Source: Spirosoma fluviale
GTDB taxonomy: Bacteria > Bacteroidota > Bacteroidia > Cytophagales > Cyclobacteriaceae
Reading direction: 5' to 3'
Assembly: GCA_945868725.1 (NCBI GenBank)
Contig: CAMBMU010000009.1
Coordinates: forward strand, 1 to 53,324
Length of the DNA stretch: 53,324 bases
In this document: positions 43,068 to 50,203 of the stretch, one piece after another
Layout of the letters: every line of letters begins with the position of its first letter
Numbering within the stretch: position 1 is the first letter of the stretch
Notes under the pieces: generated by a model
The model's database searches: none
What the model was told of the DNA's origin: nothing
What the model saw: only the letters and a program-made list of their open reading frames with translations
Translations under genes and position numbers: made by a program

Positions 43068-43424
43068 ATGAAAAACTCATCGTCAACCACTTCCTTCCTC
43101 TCCAAAGTCCTTGTAGGAGGGATTTCAGTTTTTTTAGCTGACTTTCTCCTCAGCGGGGTTCAGATCAGTAGTCTACTGTCTGGGATTATCCTGGTCGTGG
43201 TCATCATTCTGATCAACTTTACAGTTAAACCCATACTAGTTCTCTTCACGCTCCCAATAAGTCTTCTCACTTTCGGGCTTTTTTTTTTAGTCATCAATGC
43301 AGCAGTTGTATTGATTGCAGCTGAGTTGACACCTGGGTTTTCGGTAGATGGGTTTTGGTGGGCCTTTGCCTTTGCCTTGATTCTAAGTTTAATCAATAGC
43401 ATTTTAGGGGTAAGTCTAGATTAA
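43068..43424 (+). CDS. Four-TM membrane protein, phage-holin-4-like family
   Basis: 118 residues. Four hydrophobic helices: LVGGISVFLADFLLSGVQI, LSGIILVVVIILINFTVKPI, LFFLVINAAVVLIAAEL and WWAFAFALILSLINSILG. This matches the widespread 'mycobacterial 4 TMS phage holin' family, which in bacteria is a chromosomal membrane protein of unknown role; no phage genes are near, so phage lysis is not implied. Its stop codon overlaps the end of the convergent AlbA_2 gene by 4 nt. Confidence 0.85.
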   Translation: MKNSSSTTSFLSKVLVGGISVFLADFLLSGVQISSLLSGIILVVVIILINFTVKPILVLFTLPISLLTFGLFFLVINAAVVLIAAELTPGFSVDGFWWAFAFALILSLINSILGVSLD

Positions 43425-43840
43425 CTTAGGTTTTTATCTCCGACTCTTTGGTACGCTTTCTGGTTACCATCCCGCTGTTTCACATAGATCGTTCCAACTT
43501 TGCTTGGTTGGACCATGACGAGCAGAACGTATTTTTCTTCATCATAAATAGACTCTGGGTCTAGGGTGATTACTTGGAGTTCCAAATCTGCTTTGGGCGA
43601 ACAAAAGTCCTGATTTGCTCCCTCAATCATGTAACGCTCTTCTTCTGGATCAATACCAATTAGTTTTCGCTGATCAGAAACCCCGATTAGAATAAGGCCA
43701 CCAGTTGAATTTGCCATTGCTGAAAGAGTTTTTGCTATCTTTTCTTGGGAACTTATTTGTTGTTTGTACTCTAATTTCAACCCTTCCTCCTCCTTTAAGA
43801 GTAGGTTTACAAAATCTTGATCTATTTTTTTTGGAAACAT
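43421..43840 (-). CDS. AlbA_2 (Schlafen-like) domain protein
   Basis: 139 residues. The stretch ESLKLEYKQQ-type start (EGLKLEYKQQISSQEKIAKT), ANSTGGLILIGVSD, RKLIGIDPEEE and YVKQRDGNQKAYQRVGDKN match the AlbA_2 domain formerly called 'divergent AAA_4', usually found at the N-terminus of larger transcription or RNA-related proteins. Here it stands alone, without the helix-turn-helix tail seen in longer members. Function is unknown; a nuclease-like or nucleic-acid-binding role has been proposed for the superfamily. Confidence 0.8.
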   Translation of the reverse strand: MFPKKIDQDFVNLLLKEEEGLKLEYKQQISSQEKIAKTLSAMANSTGGLILIGVSDQRKLIGIDPEEERYMIEGANQDFCSPKADLELQVITLDPESIYDEEKYVLLVMVQPSKVGTIYVKQRDGNQKAYQRVGDKNLS

Positions 43841-43934
43841 TTTTGATATATCCTTTCTTTAACAAAGGGAACCGAATTTCTTCCATATTCGTTTAAACTG
43901 AAACTTCCAACTAACATTTCAAAATCTACCAGAG

Positions 43935-44504
43935 ATGAACTTTAACAATCCAGGATCTGACCCTGAAACTATTGCCCAACTCAAAGCAGAGTTGCAAAAA
44001 TCAGGAATGTCTTTCAAAATAATTCCTGACGAAGAAAACTCAGAGGAATACGTCAACTTTTATTTTGTAGGCACCTACGAGGGAAAGGAAGTGATCTACG
44101 ATACTGCGCTCTACACCCTCCGTCTCCACCATGCTAGTGAAGTATACGAATTGGCTGAGCATGAGGCTGCCAAAAAGTTTCCTAATTTTAAAGCAATCAA
44201 TTACGAAGAAGATGAAAATGGCAACATGAAGCCATTGACTCCTGAAGAAGAGGAAATTGGTTGGTTCATCACGGAACTAATTATGGAGATGGAAGAAGAG
44301 GAAACGGTTAAGGTTCAGGAATTTCTTGACATAGATACCCACCACGATTACGGGATTGGCTTGGATGTGTCCTTAAATGTAGATGAAATAGATGAGCAAG
44401 TGATTGCAAAATTTATTCAGGAATTCAATGACGACACCTTAACTTTGGATGATACCCTCTATTCATTTATGACTGAGGACGAAGACTTTGAAGATGAAGA
44501 TTGA
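43935..44504 (+). CDS. Acidic conserved hypothetical protein
   Basis: 189 residues, strongly acidic, particularly at the C-terminal tail (DEDFEDED). An N-terminal helix (PETIAQLKAELQKSG) precedes a beta-rich part (YVNFYFVGTYEGKEVIYDTAL, YTLRLHHASEVYELAEHEA), and a Glu-rich middle. No signal peptide, no catalytic motif. I do not recognise a named family; similar proteins are probably Bacteroidota-specific. Confidence 0.75.
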   Translation: MNFNNPGSDPETIAQLKAELQKSGMSFKIIPDEENSEEYVNFYFVGTYEGKEVIYDTALYTLRLHHASEVYELAEHEAAKKFPNFKAINYEEDENGNMKPLTPEEEEIGWFITELIMEMEEEETVKVQEFLDIDTHHDYGIGLDVSLNVDEIDEQVIAKFIQEFNDDTLTLDDTLYSFMTEDEDFEDED

Positions 44505-44528
44505 TACAAAAGCTTTACTGATTAGATC

Positions 44529-44556
44529 GCGTTAGTAGTCTACTAGCGCTTTTTTT
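44529..44556 (+). terminator. Terminator abutting the next start codon
   Basis: 9-bp stem GCGTTAGTA / TACTAGCGC (one G.T pair) with a 3-nt loop and seven T residues that run straight into the ATG at 44557. It ends the acidic-protein gene and could also regulate the downstream gene. Confidence 0.8.
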
Positions 44557-45459
44557 ATGCTGAAAATTTCCCTCTCACCGATTTTTGCACATCCATTACC
44601 TGAAGGGCATCGGTTCCCAATGGAAAAATACAGCTTGCTTCCTGAGCAATTGCTATTTGAGGGAACGGTGACTGATTCAAATTTTTTTATACCGCAGCCG
44701 TTGGATGAGGAGTTGATTCTGACTACCCATCAAGAAACCTACTTGACTCGATTAAAAAACCTGGAATTAACTAAAACTGAAATCCGTGCAATTGGCTTTC
44801 CGCTAAGTATGCCCTTGATCGAACGGGAAATTTGTATTGCTGGTGGATCTGTGCAAGCAGCCCGCTATGCAATGGAATTTGGAATTGGAATGAATGTGGC
44901 TGGTGGAACGCACCATGCCTTTTTCAATCGAGGTGAAGGCTTTTGTATGCTAAATGATTTGGCTATTACAGCCAATTATTTACTCAAGTCTCAATTGGCC
45001 CGAAAGATCCTAATCGTGGATCTTGATGTGCATCAAGGTAATGGAACGGCCTCACTTTTTCTGGAGAATCCTTCAGTGTTCACTTTCAGCATGCATGGGG
45101 AGAAAAACTATCCTCACCGAAAGGAAAAGTCTGACCTCGACCTTGGATTAGCAGATGGCACAGATGATGCGACCTATATGTCAATCCTTGATCTGAATTT
45201 AAAGCGGATTATGGATTTGGAGCAGCCTGATTTTATCCTTTATCAGAGCGGAGTAGATGTCTTGGAAACAGATCAATTGGGTAGGCTTTCGTTAACGTTA
45301 GCAGGGGTGCAAGCTCGTGATCGGCTGGTACTTTCAACCGCTAGGAACCAGAGAATTCCAATTATGTGCTGCATGGGGGGTGGTTATTCGAAGCGAATCA
45401 GAGATATTGTGGATGCCCATGCCCAAGTATTTCGATTGGCTCAGGATCTCTTTTTTTAG
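44557..45459 (+). CDS. Histone-deacetylase-like zinc hydrolase
   Basis: 300 residues, arginase/deacetylase fold. N-terminus HPLPEGHRFPMEKYSLLPEQ is typical of the bacterial class IV-like group, and supports the ATG at 44557. Active-site parts: GGTHHAFFNRGEGFCMLND (tandem His), ILIVDLDVHQGNGTA with zinc-ligand Asp and His, and YQSGVDVLETDQLG with the third metal ligand Asp. Bacteria lack nucleosomes, so the likely substrates are acetylated polyamines, acetoin-type compounds or acetyl-lysine proteins. Substrate is unknown. Confidence 0.92.
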   Translation: MLKISLSPIFAHPLPEGHRFPMEKYSLLPEQLLFEGTVTDSNFFIPQPLDEELILTTHQETYLTRLKNLELTKTEIRAIGFPLSMPLIEREICIAGGSVQAARYAMEFGIGMNVAGGTHHAFFNRGEGFCMLNDLAITANYLLKSQLARKILIVDLDVHQGNGTASLFLENPSVFTFSMHGEKNYPHRKEKSDLDLGLADGTDDATYMSILDLNLKRIMDLEQPDFILYQSGVDVLETDQLGRLSLTLAGVQARDRLVLSTARNQRIPIMCCMGGGYSKRIRDIVDAHAQVFRLAQDLFF

Positions 45460-45499
45460 GGCTTTAACTGATTTTAACGTGGGAATTTTTCTGTGATTC

Positions 45500-45528
45500 T
45501 TGCAAAATGAATACTTTATCTATATTTG
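45500..45528 (+). promoter_or_regulatory. Bacteroidota-type promoter for the OmpH-like gene
   Basis: TTG at 45500-45502, 18-nt spacing, then TATATTTG at 45521-45528, an exact TAnnTTTG match. The predicted transcript start gives a leader of about 20 nt before the GTG at 45556. Confidence 0.7.
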
Positions 45529-45555
45529 CGACCTATTAACCCTAATTTTATTCAA

Positions 45556-46191
45556 GTGGAAAAAATTTTTACACGTTTCGTTGTTCTAGCTCTCGTAGCA
45601 GTAGTGGTTTATTCCTGTGGTAAAAAATCAGATTCAGCTGGAGCTGATTCCTCTTCCAAAGAGGGTGCAGCAGCTGGCAACCTGAAAATTGCATACGTGC
45701 ATACCGACTCAGTGATCAACAAGTATGATTTTTTCAAAAAGAGATCTGAGGAGATTACTGAAAAAGGAAAGAAGTTGGATTTGGATCTGCAAGCTAGAGC
45801 CAAGGGTTTTGAACAAGAAGTGGCCATGTTTCAGCAGAATGGAGGTAACCTGACGCAAAATCAGATTCGTGCCAAGCAGGATGAGTTGATGCAGAAGGAA
45901 CAAAACCTCGTCAGCTACAGAGATAACTTGATGCAGGAACTTTCCTCTGACGAGTCTACACTTTTGAATGACGTATACATTCAGGTTCAAGATTACATGA
46001 AGGAATACGCAAAAGATAACGGCATCGATCTAATCTTAAGCCACACTCGAGGAGGAGCTATCTGGTATGCAACCGATGCAATCGATATTACCAAATCTGT
46101 GACCGAGGGATTGAATAAGAAATACAACGCAAATCCTGCGGCAGCTGAGACAAAACCAGCCGCAACAGATTCACTAGCGAAGAAAAAATAA
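45556..46191 (+). CDS. OmpH/Skp-like lipoprotein
   Basis: 211 residues. Start is probably the GTG at 45556 (MEKIFTRFVVLALV), because the upstream TTG at 45526 lies inside the promoter. Lipoprotein signal with a VVVYSC lipobox; Cys20 is the predicted lipidation site. The mature domain is Skp-like: a short beta part (KIAYVHTDSVINKYDFFKK), then a long charged coiled coil (about 75-150: EKGKKLDLDLQARAKGFEQE) and a C-terminal hydrophobic strand (GIDLILSHTRGGAIWYATDA). It probably chaperones outer-membrane proteins in the periplasm, tethered to a membrane, unlike soluble Skp. A terminator follows. Confidence 0.85.
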   Translation: MEKIFTRFVVLALVAVVVYSCGKKSDSAGADSSSKEGAAAGNLKIAYVHTDSVINKYDFFKKRSEEITEKGKKLDLDLQARAKGFEQEVAMFQQNGGNLTQNQIRAKQDELMQKEQNLVSYRDNLMQELSSDESTLLNDVYIQVQDYMKEYAKDNGIDLILSHTRGGAIWYATDAIDITKSVTEGLNKKYNANPAAAETKPAATDSLAKKK

Positions 46192-46211
46192 GTAAATAGG
46201 AAACTGTTTAG

Positions 46212-46238
46212 AAACCCGGATATCCTCCGGGTTTTTTT
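46212..46238 (+). terminator. Terminator after OmpH-like gene
   Basis: 9-bp stem AAACCCGGA / TCCGGGTTT with a short loop and seven T residues. Confidence 0.92.
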
Positions 46239-46253
46239 GTGCGTAAAAAAAGG

Positions 46254-46261
46254 TAATTTTG
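46254..46261 (+). promoter_or_regulatory. Candidate -7 element (TAATTTTG)
   Basis: An exact TAnnTTTG match 26 nt before the ATG of the deoxyhypusine-synthase-like gene. The only TTTG upstream is 14 nt away, shorter than normal, so the -33 part is uncertain. Confidence 0.45.
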
Positions 46262-46286
46262 CGCAGCTTTAGAAAAACCGATTGAC

Positions 46287-47258
46287 ATGAAAATTACTGA
46301 GTTTTTAAAACACAACTACCGTCACTTCAATGCTGCAGCACTAATTGATGCCGCCGAAGGATACAAAACCCACCTGAATGAGGGAGGAAAAATGATGGTT
46401 ACTCTTGCTGGCGCAATGTCCACTGCCGAATTAGGGATATCCTTGGCAGAAATGATTCGTCAAGACAAAGTACAAATCATCTCTTGTACTGGAGCAAATT
46501 TGGAGGAAGATGTGTTTAACCTAGTTGCTCACGACTACTACGAGCGTGTACCAAACTACCGGGAACTTACTCCTGAGCAGGAGCAAGACTTGTTGGAGCG
46601 CCACATGAACCGCGTAACGGATACTTGTATTCCAGAAATGGAAGCGATGCGAAGAATTGAAAATGTTATTCTGGAAGAATGGGTGAAGGCCGATCAAAAT
46701 GGAGAAGCCTTTTTTCCGCACGAATTTTTCTACAAAATATTGCTCTCTGGCAAATTGGATGCTTCTTTCCAAATAGACCCTAAAAATAGCTGGTTACTGG
46801 AAGCGGCAAAGAAAAACCTACCGATCATTGTCCCAGGTTGGGAGGATTCTACCTTGGGTAATATGTTTGCTGGTCACGTCATTTCTGGTGATGTAAAGAA
46901 TGTGCACACCGTACGAACTGGCATAGAATACATGATGTTTTTGGCTGAATGGTATACTGTAAATGCTACAGATGCTAGTACCGTTGGTTTCTTCCAAATT
47001 GGAGGAGGTATTGCTGGTGATTTCCCAATCTGTGTGGTACCGATGCTTCACCAAGATTTGCAACGTACCAATGTTCCATTATGGGGTTATTTCTGTCAGA
47101 TCTCTGATTCCACCACTTCTTATGGATCGTATTCAGGAGCGGTCCCTAATGAGAAAATCACTTGGGGTAAGCTAGGCATGAAAACGCCTAAATTCATCAT
47201 TGAATCCGATGCTACCATTGTAGTGCCATTAATTTTCGCGATTATTTTGGACCAATAA
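46287..47258 (+). CDS. Deoxyhypusine-synthase-like protein
   Basis: 323 residues, cytoplasmic. Motifs of the deoxyhypusine synthase fold: MMVTLAGAMSTAELGISLAE (start of the NAD-binding part), IPIIVPGWEDSTLGNMFAGH-type substrate region (PIIVPGWEDSTLGN), FQIGGGIAGDFPICVVPML, and the reactive Lys295 in KITWGKLGMK, equivalent to the catalytic Lys that carries the butylamine. Bacteria have no eIF5A, so a real deoxyhypusine product is improbable; related bacterial enzymes make homospermidine or other modified polyamines. The true acceptor here is unknown. Confidence 0.88.
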   Translation: MKITEFLKHNYRHFNAAALIDAAEGYKTHLNEGGKMMVTLAGAMSTAELGISLAEMIRQDKVQIISCTGANLEEDVFNLVAHDYYERVPNYRELTPEQEQDLLERHMNRVTDTCIPEMEAMRRIENVILEEWVKADQNGEAFFPHEFFYKILLSGKLDASFQIDPKNSWLLEAAKKNLPIIVPGWEDSTLGNMFAGHVISGDVKNVHTVRTGIEYMMFLAEWYTVNATDASTVGFFQIGGGIAGDFPICVVPMLHQDLQRTNVPLWGYFCQISDSTTSYGSYSGAVPNEKITWGKLGMKTPKFIIESDATIVVPLIFAIILDQ

Positions 47259-47289
47259 GGCATGTAATTATAATCATTCCCACAATCAT

Positions 47290-47655
47290 GACACCCCATT
47301 GGGGTTACAATCATGTCACCCCTTCGGGGTTTTGGGAATCGTTTTTTGATTACAATCTAGGATTATGCCACCCCGTTGGGGTTTGGGAATCATTTTTTGA
47401 TTACAATCTAGGATTATGCCACCCTGTTGGGGTTTGGGGTGGGTATTTAAAATCTTTTCTATAATTTTTTCACCCCTACGGGCTTTTTATCGTATAACCT
47501 ACCTAATCCCGAAGGGATGAAATGATGCTAGGTGAAATGATTTTAGGGATGATTGTAGATACCAAGGCATCCAATCCCGAAGGGATGAAATGATTCTAGA
47601 TGAAATAATTGGGATGATTCCATCAAAACCCTGAAAGGGTGGTAGGATGGTGGTA
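47290..47655 (+). repeat. Left REP-like palindrome array
   Basis: Eight imperfect or perfect palindromes: ACCCCATTGGGGT (47292-47304), ACCCCTTCGGGGT (47318-47330), ACCCCGTTGGGGT (47370-47382), ACCCTGTTGGGGT (47421-47433), CACCCCTACGGGC (47471-47483), ATCCCGAAGGGAT (47506-47518 and 47574-47586) and ACCCTGAAAGGGT (47628-47640), the last followed by GGTAGGAT. ATGAAATGAT follows each ATCCCGAAGGGAT. The order is repeated in the right array. This is the gene-free 47259-47691 interval. Confidence 0.85.
47331..47432 (+). repeat. 51-bp tandem duplication inside the left array
   Basis: Two adjacent units (47331-47381 and 47382-47432) differ at only two positions. Each contains a TTTTTTGATTACAATCTAGG block and one ACCCNGTTGGGG palindrome. 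Confidence 0.85.
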
Positions 47656-47691
47656 TAATAGGATTGTAGGAATTTTTTAATCGTAAAAATT

Positions 47692-48156
47692 ATGGCGGGA
47701 AGCTATTCACAGATTTATCTTCAATATGTTTTTGCAGTAAAAGGCAGGCAAAATTTATTGCAAAAACCCTGGCGCGAGGAGGTGTTTAAATACATCTCTG
47801 GAATCATAAAAGGGAAAAATCAAAAGCCCATTATTGTAAATGGGGTTTCTGACCATGTCCATGTTTTTGTAGGCTTGAAACCAGCGATGAATATTCCCGA
47901 CCTCGTTCGTGATATTAAAAACAACTCAAGCAATTTTATCAATGAAAATAAATGGGTAAAAGGTAAATTTTCCTGGCAAGAAGGCTATGGTGTTTTTTCA
48001 TATTCGCATTCTCAAATTGACAATGTCTACCGATACATTGCAAATCAAGAAGCCCATCATGAAAAAAAGACTTTCAAAGATGAATACATCGATTTTCTCG
48101 TAAAATCTGGAATAGACTACGATGAGAGATATTTGTTTGAAACGTATCCGGAATAA
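47692..48156 (+). CDS. REP-associated tyrosine transposase (Y1, IS200/TnpA-like)
   Basis: 154 residues. The HUH metal motif is HVHVF (His55, His57), with catalytic Tyr predicted at Tyr115 in VYRYIANQEAHH (Y-xxx-Q arrangement as in IS200/IS605 TnpA). Other family parts: YLQYVFAVKGRQNLL and IPDLVRDIKNNSSNFI. It resembles Bacteroidota single-domain TnpA/RAYT proteins, and stands alone without a TnpB gene. Arrays of short palindromes with the same order flank it on both sides, typical of REP-associated transposases that recognise and process REPs. Whether it is active is unknown, but the ORF is intact. Confidence 0.9.
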   Translation: MAGSYSQIYLQYVFAVKGRQNLLQKPWREEVFKYISGIIKGKNQKPIIVNGVSDHVHVFVGLKPAMNIPDLVRDIKNNSSNFINENKWVKGKFSWQEGYGVFSYSHSQIDNVYRYIANQEAHHEKKTFKDEYIDFLVKSGIDYDERYLFETYPE

Positions 48157-48189
48157 CCACATTTATCCCATAATCATGTCTAGCATTAT

Positions 48190-48494
48190 GTCACCCCTTC
48201 GGGGTTGAGGGGGATCGTTTTTGATTACAATTTAGCATAATGTCACCCCATAGGGGTTAGAAACATGTCTCCAGCATAATGACGCTAGGACAATGACACC
48301 CCGTAGGGGTTGGGGAGTGGGCAGAAACAAATCACACCGGTGGGGTTTGGGGTGGGGATTATAATTTTTCACCCCTCCTGGGTTTTTATCCTATAACCTA
48401 TCCAATCCCGAAGGGATGAAATGATACTAGTGAAATGATCCTAGATGAAATAATCATAGATGATTCCATCAAAACCCTGAAAGGGTGGTAGGAT
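48190..48494 (+). repeat. Right REP-like palindrome array
   Basis: Palindromes ACCCCTTCGGGGT (48193-48205), ACCCCATAGGGGT (48245-48257), ACCCCGTAGGGGT (48298-48310), a looser CACCGGTGGGG (48335-48345), CACCCCTCCTGGG (48370-48382), ATCCCGAAGGGAT (48405-48417) and ACCCTGAAAGGGT (48474-48486) plus GGTAGGAT. The last ~125 bp closely match 47471-47648 of the left array, in the same orientation, apart from an extra ~60-bp unit there. It occupies most of the gene-free interval 48157-48568. Confidence 0.85.
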
Positions 48495-48520
48495 TATGGT
48501 GGTGGATAATGAATATTAGA

Positions 48521-48561
48521 AATGTCACCCCACCGGATTTGGTAGGGGTGACATTTTTTAT
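48521..48561 (+). terminator. Hairpin terminator at the end of the REP region
   Basis: Perfect 11-bp stem AATGTCACCCC / GGGGTGACATT around a 13-nt loop, followed by TTTTTTAT. The inner stem shares the CACCCC/GGGGTG core of the array palindromes, so it may be a REP that became a terminator. Confidence 0.8.
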
Positions 48562-48568
48562 ATGATTT

Positions 48569-50029
48569 TTATAAGGTATATCCAGGTCTATAATTTCGAG
48601 TTACAAACTGATTTGCTGGTTCAAAATTGGTAATTTTCAAATTTGGACCATCCCATAGGAGTTTAATTCCTCGGCCAGGGTAATCCATTTGATTTGAATT
48701 ACCTGCACGTGGTACTTGATAGTCGTAGCTTCGGATAGCCAAATTACCTACCAATATGGATTCAGTCAAAGGTCCTGCGATGGAAAAAGGAGAGCTAAGC
48801 TGCTTAAATTCAGTGGATCCATAACCCGCAATACAAGCATTTACCCAGTTTTCGTAGTGGCCTTGATTTCCACCCGGCACACGATAGAGCGATTTTTTTA
48901 CCGAAATATCCTTGGTTTTTGAAGTAGGTAAAAGGAGCGGATTTGCACCATAAGTAGAGCACATCATTTTACCTTTTGTTCCTTCGATAATCACTCCATT
49001 GCCACCTTCACCCATCATCTCATTTGGACCTAATTCCTCTGGTCGGGTAGGCATTATCCCTCCATCCATCCAATGGAACTCTAAATCTTCTTTTCCTGGG
49101 CGGTCAAATCGGAGGGTAATATGGGAAGAGGGAGGGCAGCTTTCTGGGAAATGACCTCTCTTAAATTCTCCAACATAGACCGACCCAATTGAACATTCAG
49201 CGGACTTTGGGTATCCCAGTCCTAAAATTCTGAAGGGTGGTTCCATGATGTGACAGGCCATATCTCCAAGTGCTCCTGTGCCGTAATCCCACCATCCTCT
49301 CCAATTGAAAGGAATCAAATTACCCACATAATCTTTATAGGGAGCTGTACCTAGCCAAAGGTCCCAATCTAAATCTGCTGGAGGAGCAATTGGGTTGCTT
49401 GGCCAAGGAATGCCCTGTGGCCATACGGGACGGTCGGTCCAAGACCATACCTTGGTGGCTTCTCCGATTAATCCTGCCTCATACCATTCCAGCATACTTC
49501 GGACCCCATCTCCAGAGGAACCTTGATTTCCCATCTGAGTAACTACCTTAAATTTCTCTGCTGCTTGGGTGAGCATTCGAGCTTCATAGATGTCGTGAGA
49601 AAGCGGCTTTTGTACGTAGACATGCTTGCCCATTTTCATAGCCATCATCGCTTGCACAGCATGCATGTGATCAGGTGTGGAAACTGTTATGGCGTCGATA
49701 TTTTTTTCTTCTTTTTCAAGCAGCACGCGGTAATCCTTGTAATAGGTTGCCTTGGAATGATCTTGTCTTCCTTTTGCCGCACGGGTATCGTCTACATCAC
49801 AGAGGGCTATGATGTCTACTTTGCCGCTTTTATGAACTCCAGTAAGGTCACCATATCCCATTCCCCCGATGCCGATGGATGCTACTCTTAGTTTATCACT
49901 AGGAGCGATAAAGCCAGGGCCACCCAGCACATGTCTTGGTAGGAGTGTTATTCCTGCAAAAGCGAGTGCTGAACTTTTGATAAAGTCTCTTCTTGAGCTT
50001 TCTGTTTGATGTGTTTTTTTATTTTTCAT
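48569..50029 (-). CDS. Gfo/Idh/MocA family oxidoreductase with Tat signal
   Basis: 486 residues. Tat signal at the N-terminus: SSRRDFIKSSALAFAGITLL with cleavage near residue 38. Rossmann motif ASIGIGGMGYGDL, then STPDHMHAVQAMMAM, YVQKPLSHD (EKP variant), GNQGSSGDGVR and the substrate half DWDLWLGTAPYKDYV ... DMACHIMEPPF. This is the large Bacteroidota periplasmic subgroup acting on unidentified sugars or glycosides. It is transcribed away from the GH20-fusion gene (about 170 nt between starts), which may mean joint control of glycan use. Confidence 0.93.
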   Translation of the reverse strand: MKNKKTHQTESSRRDFIKSSALAFAGITLLPRHVLGGPGFIAPSDKLRVASIGIGGMGYGDLTGVHKSGKVDIIALCDVDDTRAAKGRQDHSKATYYKDYRVLLEKEEKNIDAITVSTPDHMHAVQAMMAMKMGKHVYVQKPLSHDIYEARMLTQAAEKFKVVTQMGNQGSSGDGVRSMLEWYEAGLIGEATKVWSWTDRPVWPQGIPWPSNPIAPPADLDWDLWLGTAPYKDYVGNLIPFNWRGWWDYGTGALGDMACHIMEPPFRILGLGYPKSAECSIGSVYVGEFKRGHFPESCPPSSHITLRFDRPGKEDLEFHWMDGGIMPTRPEELGPNEMMGEGGNGVIIEGTKGKMMCSTYGANPLLLPTSKTKDISVKKSLYRVPGGNQGHYENWVNACIAGYGSTEFKQLSSPFSIAGPLTESILVGNLAIRSYDYQVPRAGNSNQMDYPGRGIKLLWDGPNLKITNFEPANQFVTRNYRPGYTL

Positions 50030-50180
50030 GACCTATATATTTCGGAATATCAAGTAAGTACAAATAGTTGAAAAAGTCTTTAGCAAGGCAAAAATTTATT
50101 TTAGTTGAGCCCTTCCACTTTTTTGGAGGCATGTTTCATATTTATTGACTATCTAAAAACAAATTTCTACTATTTTAAAG

Positions 50181-50188
50181 TATGTTTG
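50181..50188 (+). promoter_or_regulatory. Candidate -7 element (TATGTTTG) before GH20-AGCS
   Basis: An exact TAnnTTTG match, 15 nt before the ATG at 50204. No clear -33 TTTG at the usual distance, so confidence is moderate. Confidence 0.4.
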
Positions 50189-50203
50189 ACTAAAATCCCC
50201 AGC

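Noticed and set aside
43068..43424. Prophage remnant because of a holin-like gene
   Set aside because: The 4-TM holin family is widespread as a chromosomal membrane protein, and there are no phage structural, lysis or integrase genes around it.
45526..45555. TTG start of the OmpH-like lipoprotein
   Set aside because: This TTG lies inside the TATATTTG promoter element; the GTG at 45556 gives a normal signal peptide.
47283..48561. CRISPR array
   Set aside because: The repeats are short palindromes of several types with irregular spacing and partly conserved spacers; no cas gene is nearby. REP-type arrays around a Y1 transposase explain them.
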